A stretch of DNA of 64,000 nucleotides from Oceanihabitans gracilariae (GTDB taxonomy: Bacteria > Bacteroidota > Bacteroidia > Flavobacteriales > Flavobacteriaceae), in assembly GCF_042684485.1 (NCBI RefSeq), contig NZ_JBHULM010000004.1, positions 124,001 to 188,000 on the forward strand. The letters are read 5' to 3'. Under the pieces are notes generated by a model. That model saw only the letters and a list, made by a program, of their open reading frames with translations, was not told the DNA's origin and made no database searches. Below are positions 1 through 8,632 of this stretch, piece by piece. The position numbers were made by a program, and so were the translations under genes. Each line of letters opens with the position of its first letter. The stretch's first letter is position 1.

Positions 1-636
1 GCTATTTTAGATCAAGATTTAGAAGAAGTAAAAAAAGAACTTGGTGATGTATTGCTGCATATTGTTTTTTATTCCAAAATAGGAAGCGAAACCAAAGACT
101 TTGATATAGCAGATGTATGTAATAGTATTTGCGATAAATTAATACACAGACATCCTCATATTTATAGCGATGTTAAGGTAGAAAATGAAGCAGATGTAAA
201 ACGTAACTGGGAGAACTTAAAACTAAAAGAAGGTAAAAAAAGTGTGCTTGAAGGTGTACCTAAAAGTTTACCAGCTTTAGTAAAAGCCAATAGAATTCAA
301 GATAAAGTTGCTGGAGTAGGTTTTGATTGGGAAGAACCACAACAAGTTTGGCTAAAAGTAGAAGAAGAACTTCAAGAGTTTCAAGATGAAGTAAAGGCAA
401 AAAATCAAGAAGCTATGGAGAGTGAGTTTGGTGATGTTTTATTTTCTATGATAAATTATGCTAGATTTTTAAAAATAAACCCAGAAAATGCCTTGGAACG
501 TACTAACAAAAAGTTTATTAATCGTTTTCAATATTTAGAGGAAAAGGCAAAATCTTTAAATAAAAATTTAAAAGATATGACTTTAGCAGAAATGGATGTT
601 TTTTGGGAAGAAGCAAAGCGTTTACCAAAACAATAA
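1..636 (+). CDS. mazG: MazG nucleoside triphosphate pyrophosphohydrolase (5' truncated by window edge)
   Basis: MazG hydrolyses (d)NTPs to NMP plus pyrophosphate and helps clear aberrant nucleotides in the cytoplasm. The reading frame is open from base 1. The first visible codons give EEVKKELGDVLLHIVF, the metal-binding helix of a MazG domain, so the gene starts upstream of the window and the TTG at 52 is internal. A second MazG half follows, with KVEEELQEFQDE and ESEFGDVLFSMINYARF, both carrying the paired acidic residues that bind magnesium. The two-domain layout matches full-length MazG. The family assignment is confident; the true start cannot be seen. Confidence 0.93.
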   Translation, partial: AILDQDLEEVKKELGDVLLHIVFYSKIGSETKDFDIADVCNSICDKLIHRHPHIYSDVKVENEADVKRNWENLKLKEGKKSVLEGVPKSLPALVKANRIQDKVAGVGFDWEEPQQVWLKVEEELQEFQDEVKAKNQEAMESEFGDVLFSMINYARFLKINPENALERTNKKFINRFQYLEEKAKSLNKNLKDMTLAEMDVFWEEAKRLPKQ

Positions 637-1078
637 ATAAAAATAAAACTTATCTACTAGAGTTTAATCCAGATTTATTATTTAAAACGAAGCATTTTAC
701 AAAGGATTAAACTAATGTAAAGACAATCTTGTAACTGTTCCTGAAACGTTATTATACGCTTCTAATGTTTAAGCTGATACTTGTATTTGACTTGTAAAAA
801 GGAGTAGGATAAGCAGGAAAGAATTTATAACGAATAAAAAAAAACATTTTTTTTTATTTCCTGAAATCCAAAATTAATTTTCTTGCGTATATACTATTAA
901 ATGACACTATTTCTTAAATGAGTAGATTAATAGCATAGTTAAATCTTTTCAGTGTCATTAATATAAGGGTTGTTTTTTTTAGTTAAAAAAATAACAATTT
1001 AGTTAGTTTAGTTAGAACAAATCCTATTTGAGTTTAGTTATTCAAATAGGATTTGGTATTTTATATCGTTAAGCTTTA
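637..1078. other. 442-bp intergenic region with inverted repeats
   Basis: I see no convincing gene between mazG and the DUF349 gene, which converge. The region holds three inverted repeats: a perfect 10-bp pair at 661-670/704-713 just after mazG, a 9-bp pair at 900-908/951-959, and the strong 13-bp hairpin at 1019-1054. It also has long A and T runs near 835-860 and 971-990. The first and last hairpins fit transcript ends. The middle one is unexplained and could be part of an RNA structure, but this is weak. Confidence 0.4.
1019..1054. terminator. Hairpin between convergent mazG and DUF349 gene
   Basis: A perfect 13-bp inverted repeat (arms 1019-1031 and 1042-1054, 10-nt loop) sits 24 nt beyond the stop of the minus-strand DUF349 gene. 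There is no clean U-tract on either strand, so it may act as a transcript-stabilising or bidirectional end and not a textbook terminator. Confidence 0.6.
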
Positions 1079-2995
1079 TTACTTCATAAAGCTCCTTAGC
1101 TTACTCAGTTTGGTTTTCCAGTTTTCTAAAGACGCTTTGTGTTTATCAATGTTTTTATGCACTTCTTTTACAAGCGGATTGTCCTTTTTTACATTAGTAA
1201 AAAACTGAAGATTGTTTTCTAATTGATTTATTTCTCCTTTTACTTCGCTAATTTTCTTTTTAATATAAGTATACTCATTATCTAAAAGTCTACTGTCTTT
1301 AGCGTTGCTTAAAGATTCTAACTTGTTTTCAAACTTAAGCATTTCTGCTTCGTCCTTATTCATTTTAAGGCTATCAAATAAAACGTCTAAGGTTTTATTA
1401 AACTTACCTTCAATATAGCGTTTGTTTCTTGGTACGCTACCTAAGGCTTTCCATTGCGCAATATGTTCTTTAATTAGTTTTAAATCTACATCATTATCAC
1501 CAGTCATTTCTAGTGTTTTCATGGTTTCTAACAATTCTTTCTTCTTGTTGTATACTTCAAACTCTTCTTTGTTTTCAGCATCTTTTATAGCGTGAAATTT
1601 GTTAAAATAATGGTTGCAAGCGCTTTTAAATTGTTTCCAGATTTTATCACTATCTCTTCTTGGTACGTGACCAATATTTTTCCATTCCTCCTGGATTTTT
1701 TTCATTAAAGGAGTAGTGGTTTCAAAATCTTCATTGTCCTTATTGTCTTCGGCAATTTTAATTAATTCTAATTTTTTTTCAAGATTAGTGTGTTGTTCCT
1801 TTTTAAGGTTCTTGTAAAAAGCGTTTTTATTTCGGTTAAACTCTCTAACTACATTTTTAAATTTAGACCAAGTGGCTTCGTTTACTTTTACAGGAACTTT
1901 ACCTGCACTAAAAAACTCTTTACGTAAGGCTTCTACTTCTTTTATCTTGTTTTGCCAAGCACTATGTGTGTTTCCTGGTTTTTTAGAAACGGCTTCAATT
2001 TTAGCAATTATAGCTTGTTTGGTTTGTAGATTTAGTTCGTAAATCTTGTCTAGGTCTTTAAAGTATTCTTGACGTTTGTCATGAATAATTTTGGTAGCTG
2101 CTTTAAATCTATTCCAGATTTCATCTCTTTTTTCTTTAGCAACAGGACCAAGGTCTTCTTTCCAAAGCTTATGCAATACTTGCAATTCTCTAAAGGCACG
2201 ATTTAAATTATCATCTTGAGCTAATTCTTCTGCTCTTTCAATAATTTTTAGTTTTTGCTCTAAATTATGTTTAAAGTCTAAATCTCTTAAATCTCTATTT
2301 AAATGTAAAAAGTCGTAAAAAATTTCTACATGATGGTGGTATGTGTTCCAAGTATTATTGTATTTATCTCTTGGTATTGCACCAGCATTTCGCCATTGTT
2401 CTTGCAGATCTTTAAAGTGTTTATAGGTTGTGTTAATGTTTTCTTCAACATTAATTAAACCTTTTATTTCTTCAATTATGCGTAAGCGTTCTTCAAGATT
2501 TTCTTTGTGACTTTTTTCTATGGTTTTGTAGTGCGTATTTAATTTGTCACGATATACAAAGTAGGTTTCTTTAAATTGTTTTTGAAGCGGACTGGAGTAA
2601 TAAAAATCTATTTCATTACCACCTTCGTTTAAAAACTCTTCCTTTTTTTCTTCTAGTAGCGCACTAAATTTAGCTTTAAATTCCGCTCTTATATCTTCTA
2701 CATGCGACTTAATGGCTTGTGGTTTTTCGTAATTCACCAATTTTTCAAGCTCTGCAGCTAAGTCTTCTAACTCCATAGCATGATAGTCTTTTACATCTAT
2801 TTCATGCCTTTCTTTTGTACCTTCATCTTCCGCATCTTCCGCATTTACTGCTTCAATTTCATTAACAGCTTCATCATGTTCTTCATGATTTTCTTGTTGT
2901 TCAGTTACTTGGTTTTCTTCCGTTAGGTTAGAATTTTCAGTTTTCTGATTTTCTGGTTTTCCGTCTGCTTGCAGCAGGTTATCTTGCTCTGACAT
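1079..2995 (-). CDS. DUF349 repeat protein
   Basis: This 638-residue protein has no signal peptide or membrane segment. Residues 1-70 are acidic and rich in E, N and Q. Then come about five copies of a roughly 70-residue helical repeat. Each copy centres on a W-x-x-F or similar pattern followed by a basic helix (for example KIWKQFKSACNHYFNKF and EIWNRFKAATKIIHDKR). This is the DUF349 family, which is common in Bacteroidota. The last 70 residues look like coiled coil. The molecular function is unknown. A TTG-N20-TATCTTTA promoter-like pair lies upstream (3032-3062). I would not assign a pathway. Confidence 0.85.
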   Translation of the reverse strand: MSEQDNLLQADGKPENQKTENSNLTEENQVTEQQENHEEHDEAVNEIEAVNAEDAEDEGTKERHEIDVKDYHAMELEDLAAELEKLVNYEKPQAIKSHVEDIRAEFKAKFSALLEEKKEEFLNEGGNEIDFYYSSPLQKQFKETYFVYRDKLNTHYKTIEKSHKENLEERLRIIEEIKGLINVEENINTTYKHFKDLQEQWRNAGAIPRDKYNNTWNTYHHHVEIFYDFLHLNRDLRDLDFKHNLEQKLKIIERAEELAQDDNLNRAFRELQVLHKLWKEDLGPVAKEKRDEIWNRFKAATKIIHDKRQEYFKDLDKIYELNLQTKQAIIAKIEAVSKKPGNTHSAWQNKIKEVEALRKEFFSAGKVPVKVNEATWSKFKNVVREFNRNKNAFYKNLKKEQHTNLEKKLELIKIAEDNKDNEDFETTTPLMKKIQEEWKNIGHVPRRDSDKIWKQFKSACNHYFNKFHAIKDAENKEEFEVYNKKKELLETMKTLEMTGDNDVDLKLIKEHIAQWKALGSVPRNKRYIEGKFNKTLDVLFDSLKMNKDEAEMLKFENKLESLSNAKDSRLLDNEYTYIKKKISEVKGEINQLENNLQFFTNVKKDNPLVKEVHKNIDKHKASLENWKTKLSKLRSFMK

Positions 2996-3031
2996 TGTAA
3001 AAATGGTTGATTTGTGATTGTACTGTAGCGT

Positions 3032-3062
3032 TAAAGATACTAAACAAGGCTTAAATTTTCAA
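3032..3062 (-). promoter_or_regulatory. Putative promoter for the DUF349 gene
   Basis: Read on the minus strand, TTG (3062-3060), a 20-nt spacer and TATCTTTA (3039-3032) match the Flavobacteriaceae TTG-N17-23-TAnnTTTG pattern except for the final base. It lies 36 nt before the ATG at 2995. Confidence 0.5.
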
Positions 3063-3111
3063 AAAAGTCATGAGTAATAACAAAATGAATTTAAAAGTTT
3101 ATAGGTATTTG

Positions 3112-3846
3112 CTATTTATTCCAAATACTCCATGATTTTTCTGCTTGTAATTCTAGCATTCTATAACCATTTATTATGGTTGCTTTTTTCTGTTTTCCGT
3201 AGTTTAAAAAGGTAGATTCTTCCGGATTGTAAATAAGGTCAAAAAGCAGGTGTTTCTGGGTTATTGCTTGATACGGAATGTTAGGACAAGCTTTTACGTC
3301 TGGATAGGTACCTAAAGGCGTACAGTTAATTATTATGGTGTTGTTGGCTATAATTTCTGGAGTAAGCTGTTGGTAAGAAATTTGATTTTCTTTAGTTGCA
3401 TTTCTAGATACATAAGTATATGTAATATCTAGTTTTTGCAAAGCAAAAGCTATGGCTTTACTTGCGCCTCCTGTGCCTAAAATTAAGGCCGTTTTATGAT
3501 GTGGTTTTAAATGCGGTGTTAAAGATTTTTTAAAGCCATAATAATCTGTATTGTAGCCTTTTAGTTTTCCTTTTTTGGTGAACTTTATAGTGTTTATAGC
3601 ACCTATTTTTTCAGCATTTTTGTCTAACTTATCTACATACGGAATTATTAATTCTTTATACGGAATAGTAATATTAAAGCCTTTAATACTAGTGTCTTTT
3701 AAAAGCAAAGGGAAGTCTGAGATGCTTTCTAAATCAAAATTTTGATAGCTAGCATCTGTAATTTCTTCTGTTTTAAATTTTTTTGCAAAATAAGATTGAG
3801 AGAATGAGTAGTCTATGTTTTTTCCTATTAATCCAAATTTACGCAT
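3112..3846 (-). CDS. aroE: Shikimate dehydrogenase
   Basis: AroE reduces 3-dehydroshikimate to shikimate with NADPH in aromatic amino acid synthesis. From the ATG at 3846 the protein is 244 residues. The substrate pocket SFSQSYF lies near residue 14, the catalytic lysine is K64 in NITIPYKE, and its partner aspartate is D101 in GYNTDYYGF. The NADP loop is LGTGGASKA. An upstream ATG at 3870 exists, but the 3846 start gives the usual N-terminus. It also makes an 8-nt ATGCGTAA overlap with the stop of the DUF368 gene, suggesting translational coupling. The length is slightly short for AroE but typical for this phylum. Confidence 0.93.
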   Translation of the reverse strand: MRKFGLIGKNIDYSFSQSYFAKKFKTEEITDASYQNFDLESISDFPLLLKDTSIKGFNITIPYKELIIPYVDKLDKNAEKIGAINTIKFTKKGKLKGYNTDYYGFKKSLTPHLKPHHKTALILGTGGASKAIAFALQKLDITYTYVSRNATKENQISYQQLTPEIIANNTIIINCTPLGTYPDVKACPNIPYQAITQKHLLFDLIYNPEESTFLNYGKQKKATIINGYRMLELQAEKSWSIWNK

Positions 3847-4858
3847 GTGTCTTTCTTGTTTTTTGTCCATAAAATTCTAAAGCTAAAACAATTGCTATAC
3901 CAATAATAATACAAAAAATAGCAAAGTATGTTTCTTGGTTTAGTTCTGGTATAAACCGTTTATAGTTTTCTATTACTTTTTTTCCGGTAGAATCTATTAA
4001 AAAGCTACCATCTTCATTTAGTTTATAAATGGTTTGTTTAAAAGGCCAAACCACACCTAAAGAACCTATAATAAAGCCAATAATAGAAGCAGTAGTTATG
4101 CTTTTATAGTTTTTTAGTATATAGCTTAATATATGAGAAAAGGTAACCAAACCAGTTAAAGAGCCTATAGTAAAAACGCTTAGTATTTTTAACATTCTTA
4201 TACGTTCTACATTGTGTATAAATGAAAAATCGCCTTTAATGATATCTGAAAAACAATTGTATAGCGCATTTACAGAATCTACTAAAAGCAATACATAGTT
4301 ACCTAAAAGAATTAAAATAAACGATCCTGAAAATCCAGGAAGCGTCATACCAGAAACACTAATAATACCACAAAAAAAGACAAACCAAAGGTTATCGTTT
4401 TCTTTGGCAGGATCTAAAAAGCTAATGCTTACACCAATGGCAATACCTATAAAAAGAGCAAGGTAGGTTTGGTATTTCCAGTCTTTAAAATCTTTACTTA
4501 TTTGGTAGATAGAACCTATAATCATTCCGAAGAAAACACTCCAAACATAAAGCTCATAGTGTATAATTAAATAGTCTAAAATTTTAGAAACACTAAAATA
4601 ACTAATTAGCATTCCGAAGAACAATAAGCTTAAAAAACGACCATTTATATATTGAAAAAAGCTTTTAAATCTTCGGTTAACCAAAAGCATAAAGGCTTTG
4701 CCATTAATTTTTTGAAGCGAATAAATAAACTCTTCATAAAATCCAGCAACAAAAGCTACAACACCACCAGAAATACCAGGAACTTTGTTAGCAGCACCCA
4801 TTCCTAATCCTTTTAAGACTAGAAATATTTTGTCTGTTAATGTTCTGGTATTTTCCAT
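3839..4858 (-). CDS. DUF368 membrane protein, downstream paralogue (PopT-like undecaprenyl-phosphate transporter)
   Basis: A 339-residue polytopic membrane protein with about eight hydrophobic segments. It has the family hallmark ANKVPGISGGVVAF near residues 22-35 and a second related motif, GMTLPGFSGSFILILLG, in the middle. DUF368 proteins (PopT) have been shown to recycle undecaprenyl phosphate, the lipid carrier for wall and surface glycans, across the inner membrane. It is the second of two adjacent paralogues: its ATG overlaps the stop of the first as TAATG. The two probably form one unit with aroE. The specific substrate here is inferred from the family only. Confidence 0.88.
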   Translation of the reverse strand: MENTRTLTDKIFLVLKGLGMGAANKVPGISGGVVAFVAGFYEEFIYSLQKINGKAFMLLVNRRFKSFFQYINGRFLSLLFFGMLISYFSVSKILDYLIIHYELYVWSVFFGMIIGSIYQISKDFKDWKYQTYLALFIGIAIGVSISFLDPAKENDNLWFVFFCGIISVSGMTLPGFSGSFILILLGNYVLLLVDSVNALYNCFSDIIKGDFSFIHNVERIRMLKILSVFTIGSLTGLVTFSHILSYILKNYKSITTASIIGFIIGSLGVVWPFKQTIYKLNEDGSFLIDSTGKKVIENYKRFIPELNQETYFAIFCIIIGIAIVLALEFYGQKTRKTHA

Positions 4859-5865
4859 TAATGCACTTTGTTTCCTATTTTTTCTAGAATGAATATAGTT
4901 AAAAACCCTATAACCATTAAGGCAATAGCAATTAGTACTTGTGCATCTATTAGGTTTAGTTCTGTAAATCTGGAAGGTAGTATGCTTTTTTCTACAATGG
5001 TTTTATAGCTTTCAAAATCTTGAATTGTTTTTTGGTAAACAGAGAGCGTACCTAAGTTGGTAATATTGGCAAAAGGTATTACATCTCCTGTAGCATCACT
5101 CATAACAGTTATTGTTTTTTTCCAGGGCCAAATTTTATTCAGCGAACCAAAAATAAAACCAGTTAAAACGGCTAGTGTAATATTGTGGTAATGTTTAAAT
5201 AACCATTTTAAAACTCTTGAAAAGCTTAACAAACCAACAATAGCACCTAAAGCAAATATGGCTATTTTTTTTATGTCTAAACTATCTATTGCGTTGCTTA
5301 ATGTTTTATAAGCACCTAAAATGACTAATATAAAGGAACCCGAAATACCAGGTAAAATCATGGCACAAATAGCTATTGCTCCTGCAATAAATAAAAAGTA
5401 AGGGTTGTTATTGCTTGCCATAGAAGGCAATGAGGTTATATAATAGGCAAGTACAGCACCAAAAATTACGGCTAGAATAGTTGCTAGATTCCACTTGGTA
5501 ATTTGTTTACCAATAAATAAAATACTAGCAATAATTAACCCAAAAAAGAAAGACCATATTAAAATAGGATGTTGCTCGATAAGGTATTTAGCAAGCTTCA
5601 TAAAAGAAGCAAAGCTAATGATCATACCAATTAACAAGGCTAATAGAAAATTACCGTTTATTTTTTTCCAAAAAGCATTTATACCTTCGGTTTTTAAAAC
5701 TTTTAGCGTGTTTAGGTTTACATTACTTATGGTAGTAATTAACTCTTCATATATACCAGAAATAAAAGCTATTGTACCACCTGAAACACCTGGAACAGCA
5801 TCTGCAGCTCCCATTGCAATTCCTTTAAAGGAAATGATTAAGTAGTCTATAAAACGTCTTTGCAT
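4858..5865 (-). CDS. DUF368 membrane protein, upstream paralogue (PopT-like undecaprenyl-phosphate transporter)
   Basis: This protein of about 335 residues carries AADAVPGVSGGTIAFISGIYEE near its N-terminus and AMILPGISGSFILVILGAY centrally. Together these are the duplicated proline-glycine motifs of DUF368. I place the start at the ATG at 5865 (MQRRFIDYLI...); the longer reading from 5913 begins with TTG and adds 16 unusual residues. It follows the TPR gene closely and shares a 1-nt stop/start overlap with the second DUF368 gene. The likely role is return of undecaprenyl phosphate from the outer to the inner leaflet of the cytoplasmic membrane. Confidence 0.88.
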   Translation of the reverse strand: MQRRFIDYLIISFKGIAMGAADAVPGVSGGTIAFISGIYEELITTISNVNLNTLKVLKTEGINAFWKKINGNFLLALLIGMIISFASFMKLAKYLIEQHPILIWSFFFGLIIASILFIGKQITKWNLATILAVIFGAVLAYYITSLPSMASNNNPYFLFIAGAIAICAMILPGISGSFILVILGAYKTLSNAIDSLDIKKIAIFALGAIVGLLSFSRVLKWLFKHYHNITLAVLTGFIFGSLNKIWPWKKTITVMSDATGDVIPFANITNLGTLSVYQKTIQDFESYKTIVEKSILPSRFTELNLIDAQVLIAIALMVIGFLTIFILEKIGNKVH

Positions 5866-5920
5866 ACTTTGATTTTTTTTACTCAAACCAAAGGTAATAT
5901 TTTTGTAAAACAAATGTGCT

Positions 5921-7306
5921 TTATTTTACATTTAGTAGCTTTTTAACTTGTGGTTTAACAAAAACATTAGGAAAAAGTTCTTCAATAATAAAAGCGTATT
6001 CTTGGTTAGAACGAACAGCGTTTTTTAAGTGAAAAGTTCCTTTTTCTATTTCGTGTTGTAAAAAGTACAAACCACCAAGTCTGTATTCTAATTCTGCATT
6101 TTCTGGATGAAATTCTGCTGCTTGTAAAAAGTTATAAATAGCAGCTTCTGTTTCGCCTATTTTTAATAAAATATCACCACGAGCAATCCATGTTTCAATC
6201 TCGTAGTTTCCTAATTCTAAAGCTTTTTTATAACCACGTTCTGCTTCTTCTAAAAAGTTTAAACGATGATTTATTTGTGCATAAAGTTTCCAATAAACAA
6301 CATTTTCTGTGTCTATGTTAATAGCTTTATTGATATAGTATAAGGCTTTTTGGTAGTTTTTTTTCTTGTTATAAAACTTTGTAATAGCTATCCAACCTTT
6401 ATCTAATAAAGGATCTTCATGAACTGTTTGGTAAAAATACTGAACCGCTAAATCGTCTTTTCCTAATTTTTCATAACACTGTGCTATGCGTAGCAAGGCA
6501 AAAGATGTTGGGTCTTCTAACTGTAAAGTTAAGGTGTAGCTTTCTATAGCTTCTTCGTATTTTTTTAATTTTTCTAAGACTTTACCTTTTTCTAAATATG
6601 CACCAACAAAAGTATCATCAGATATAATGGCATAATCATAAGCAGCAAGTGCTTTTTTGTAATCTTTTATGGTATAATATTGTTTACCTAATTGATGCCA
6701 TGCAACTTCACAATACGGATTGTTGTTTAAATAGTTGTTTAAGTATTCAATAGCTTCTTCGTTTTGATCTAAAAAATCAAAACAATAAATCATATTGTAT
6801 AGAGCAGAATAATCTTCAAGATCTTGCTCAAGACATTTAATAAAGTTTTGTTTTGCTTCTTCAAATTTATCTAAAAATAAGTATTCCATTCCTATTAAGG
6901 AATACAGGTCTGTAGTATCATCGGCAAATTTTAATGCACTTTTTAGTACATCTACAGCTTTAGCATGATTGTCTTGTTTGGAAAATATATTTGCTTTCTG
7001 AATATATATTTCTTCGTTTTGAGGTTCTAAATTATGAAGCTCATTTAAAAGTTTATCTGCTTTAGGAAGCTCATTTTCAAAAATATAAACTTCTACTTTA
7101 AATAATTTTAAATTTACAGAAGTAGGATGTTGTTCTAATCCTAATTTAATGGCTTTTTTTGCTAAAGCAACTTTACCTTGATTAAGGTAATAATGTATAA
7201 TGTTCTCAAACTCATTCGAATCGAAAAACAATACATTGTTTGTTTTTAACATCGATTCAAATTTAGAAAGAGGTAAATTGTTATTGTCGTTGTGACTGAA
7301 CTCCAT
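5921..7306 (-). CDS. Tetratricopeptide repeat protein
   Basis: A soluble protein of about 461 residues built almost entirely of TPR helical hairpins. Recognisable units include GKVALAKKAIKLGLEQHP, YEEAIESYTLTLQLEDP, NYQKALYYINKAINIDTEN and ETEAAIYNFLQAAEFHPEN, at about 34-residue spacing. There is no signal peptide. The ATG at 7306 is preferred over the TTG two codons earlier. TPR proteins act as scaffolds, and no partner can be named from sequence. It lies between the aminotransferase gene (139-nt gap) and the DUF368 pair, an order I recall from other Flavobacteriaceae genomes. Confidence 0.85.
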   Translation of the reverse strand: MEFSHNDNNNLPLSKFESMLKTNNVLFFDSNEFENIIHYYLNQGKVALAKKAIKLGLEQHPTSVNLKLFKVEVYIFENELPKADKLLNELHNLEPQNEEIYIQKANIFSKQDNHAKAVDVLKSALKFADDTTDLYSLIGMEYLFLDKFEEAKQNFIKCLEQDLEDYSALYNMIYCFDFLDQNEEAIEYLNNYLNNNPYCEVAWHQLGKQYYTIKDYKKALAAYDYAIISDDTFVGAYLEKGKVLEKLKKYEEAIESYTLTLQLEDPTSFALLRIAQCYEKLGKDDLAVQYFYQTVHEDPLLDKGWIAITKFYNKKKNYQKALYYINKAINIDTENVVYWKLYAQINHRLNFLEEAERGYKKALELGNYEIETWIARGDILLKIGETEAAIYNFLQAAEFHPENAELEYRLGGLYFLQHEIEKGTFHLKNAVRSNQEYAFIIEELFPNVFVKPQVKKLLNVK

Positions 7307-7445
7307 AGGCAATGGGAATGGTTCTACAATATTAAATGTACTATTCTAAATTGCTTGTAAAATAAAAACGCTTAAATGTTTTTAACAAAGTAATGAACAG
7401 CATTTGGTTTTGTTAATAAATTGAAAATCAGTTAATTAAAGTTTG

Positions 7446-8630
7446 TTAATTAGTCTCTATACTATTTAGTATGGCAATAATAATGCCACAACCTTTAATG
7501 ATTTCTTGGTTAGAGATGGTTAGTGGAGGAGTAATTCTAATTGCTTTTGGTTCAAAAAGCAGCCAAAAAAGAATAAGTCCAGCTTCTTGAGAACGCAAAA
7601 TTACTTGATTTGTTATATCTGCAGAAGGAGTCATTGCGGCAAGCATTAAGCCTTTTCCTCTAATTTCTGTAATTAGTGGGTGTACTAAATGTTTTCTAAA
7701 AAGCGCTTCTTTTTCTAATGTTTGGGTTATTAAATTACTTTCTGTAACTTCTTTTAAAGTGGCTAAAGCAGCAGCAGCAATAACAGGATGACCACCAAAG
7801 GTAGTGATGTGTCCCAATTTAGGATTGTCTTGTAGTAAGTCCATAAGTTTGCCTGAAGCTGTAAAAGCACCAATAGGCATACCACCACCAAGGCCTTTTC
7901 CTGTTACTAGAATATCTGGAATACAGTTGTAATTTTCAAAACCAAAGAGTTTTCCTGTACGTCCGAAACCTGGTTGTATTTCGTCTAAAATTAAAAGAGC
8001 GCCAACTTCTTTACAGCGCGTAGCAACCTTTTGTAAATAATTGTTTGTAGGTTCTATAAAGCCTGCACCACCTTGAATGGTTTCTAAAATAACAGCAGCA
8101 GTTTTATTGGTAATATGTTGTATATCTGCCTCGTTATTAAATGCAATAAAAGAAACATCAGGAACCAAAGGTCTAAATACTTGTTTGCGTTCTTCAAACC
8201 CCATGACACTCATAGATCCCATAGTATTACCATGGTATGCTTTTTTAGCAGCAATAATTTGGCTTCTTCCGGTTGCACGTTTAGCCAATTTTAAAGCACC
8301 TTCAATAGCTTCTGTACCTGAATTGGTTAAGTATGTTTTTTCTAAAGATTTTGGTAAGTGTTTAGCTAATAACTTGGTTAGTTCTACAGCAGGTTTTTGT
8401 ATGTACTCACCATAAACCATGACATGTAAATAACTGTCTATTTGTGTTTTTAAAGCAGTAACTACTTTTGGGTGTTTATGGCCAAGTGTACATGCTGAAA
8501 CTCCTGCAACAAAATCTAAATAGGCTTTATTGTTAGCGTCATAAATATAGGATCCTTCTGCATGTGAAATTTCCATTGCTAATGGATGCGGAGAAGTTTG
8601 GGCTTGATATGTTAAAAAATCTTTTTTAAT
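7446..8630 (-). CDS. Class III (PLP-dependent) aminotransferase, probable ATT start
   Basis: A fold-type I, class III aminotransferase related to acetylornithine/ornithine transaminases. The motif LILDEIQPGFGRTG is followed by TGKGLGGGMPIG, whose lysine (codon 7898-7896) should bind PLP. GHITTFGGHPV follows. The first ATG (8576) begins at MEISHAEGSYIYD. The frame continues upstream with family-like residues KKDFLTYQAQTSPHPLA, back to an ATT at 8630, two bases after the preceding gene's stop. An in-frame TAA at 8645-8643 closes the frame, and no ATG, GTG or TTG lies between. I therefore favour ATT initiation. The substrate is unknown; annotations in relatives as aspartate aminotransferase family are generic. 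Confidence 0.88.
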   Translation of the reverse strand: MKKDFLTYQAQTSPHPLAMEISHAEGSYIYDANNKAYLDFVAGVSACTLGHKHPKVVTALKTQIDSYLHVMVYGEYIQKPAVELTKLLAKHLPKSLEKTYLTNSGTEAIEGALKLAKRATGRSQIIAAKKAYHGNTMGSMSVMGFEERKQVFRPLVPDVSFIAFNNEADIQHITNKTAAVILETIQGGAGFIEPTNNYLQKVATRCKEVGALLILDEIQPGFGRTGKLFGFENYNCIPDILVTGKGLGGGMPIGAFTASGKLMDLLQDNPKLGHITTFGGHPVIAAAALATLKEVTESNLITQTLEKEALFRKHLVHPLITEIRGKGLMLAAMTPSADITNQVILRSQEAGLILFWLLFEPKAIRITPPLTISNQEIIKGCGIIIAILNSIETN

Positions 8631-8632
8631 GA

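Noticed and set aside
1..636. mazG starting at the TTG at position 52
   Set aside because: The frame is open to base 1 and the residues before 52 are part of the MazG metal-binding helix, so the gene is cut by the window edge.
5495..5845. Plus-strand open frame opposite the first DUF368 gene
   Set aside because: It is an antisense shadow of a membrane-protein gene. The codon pattern of the DUF368 frame explains it.
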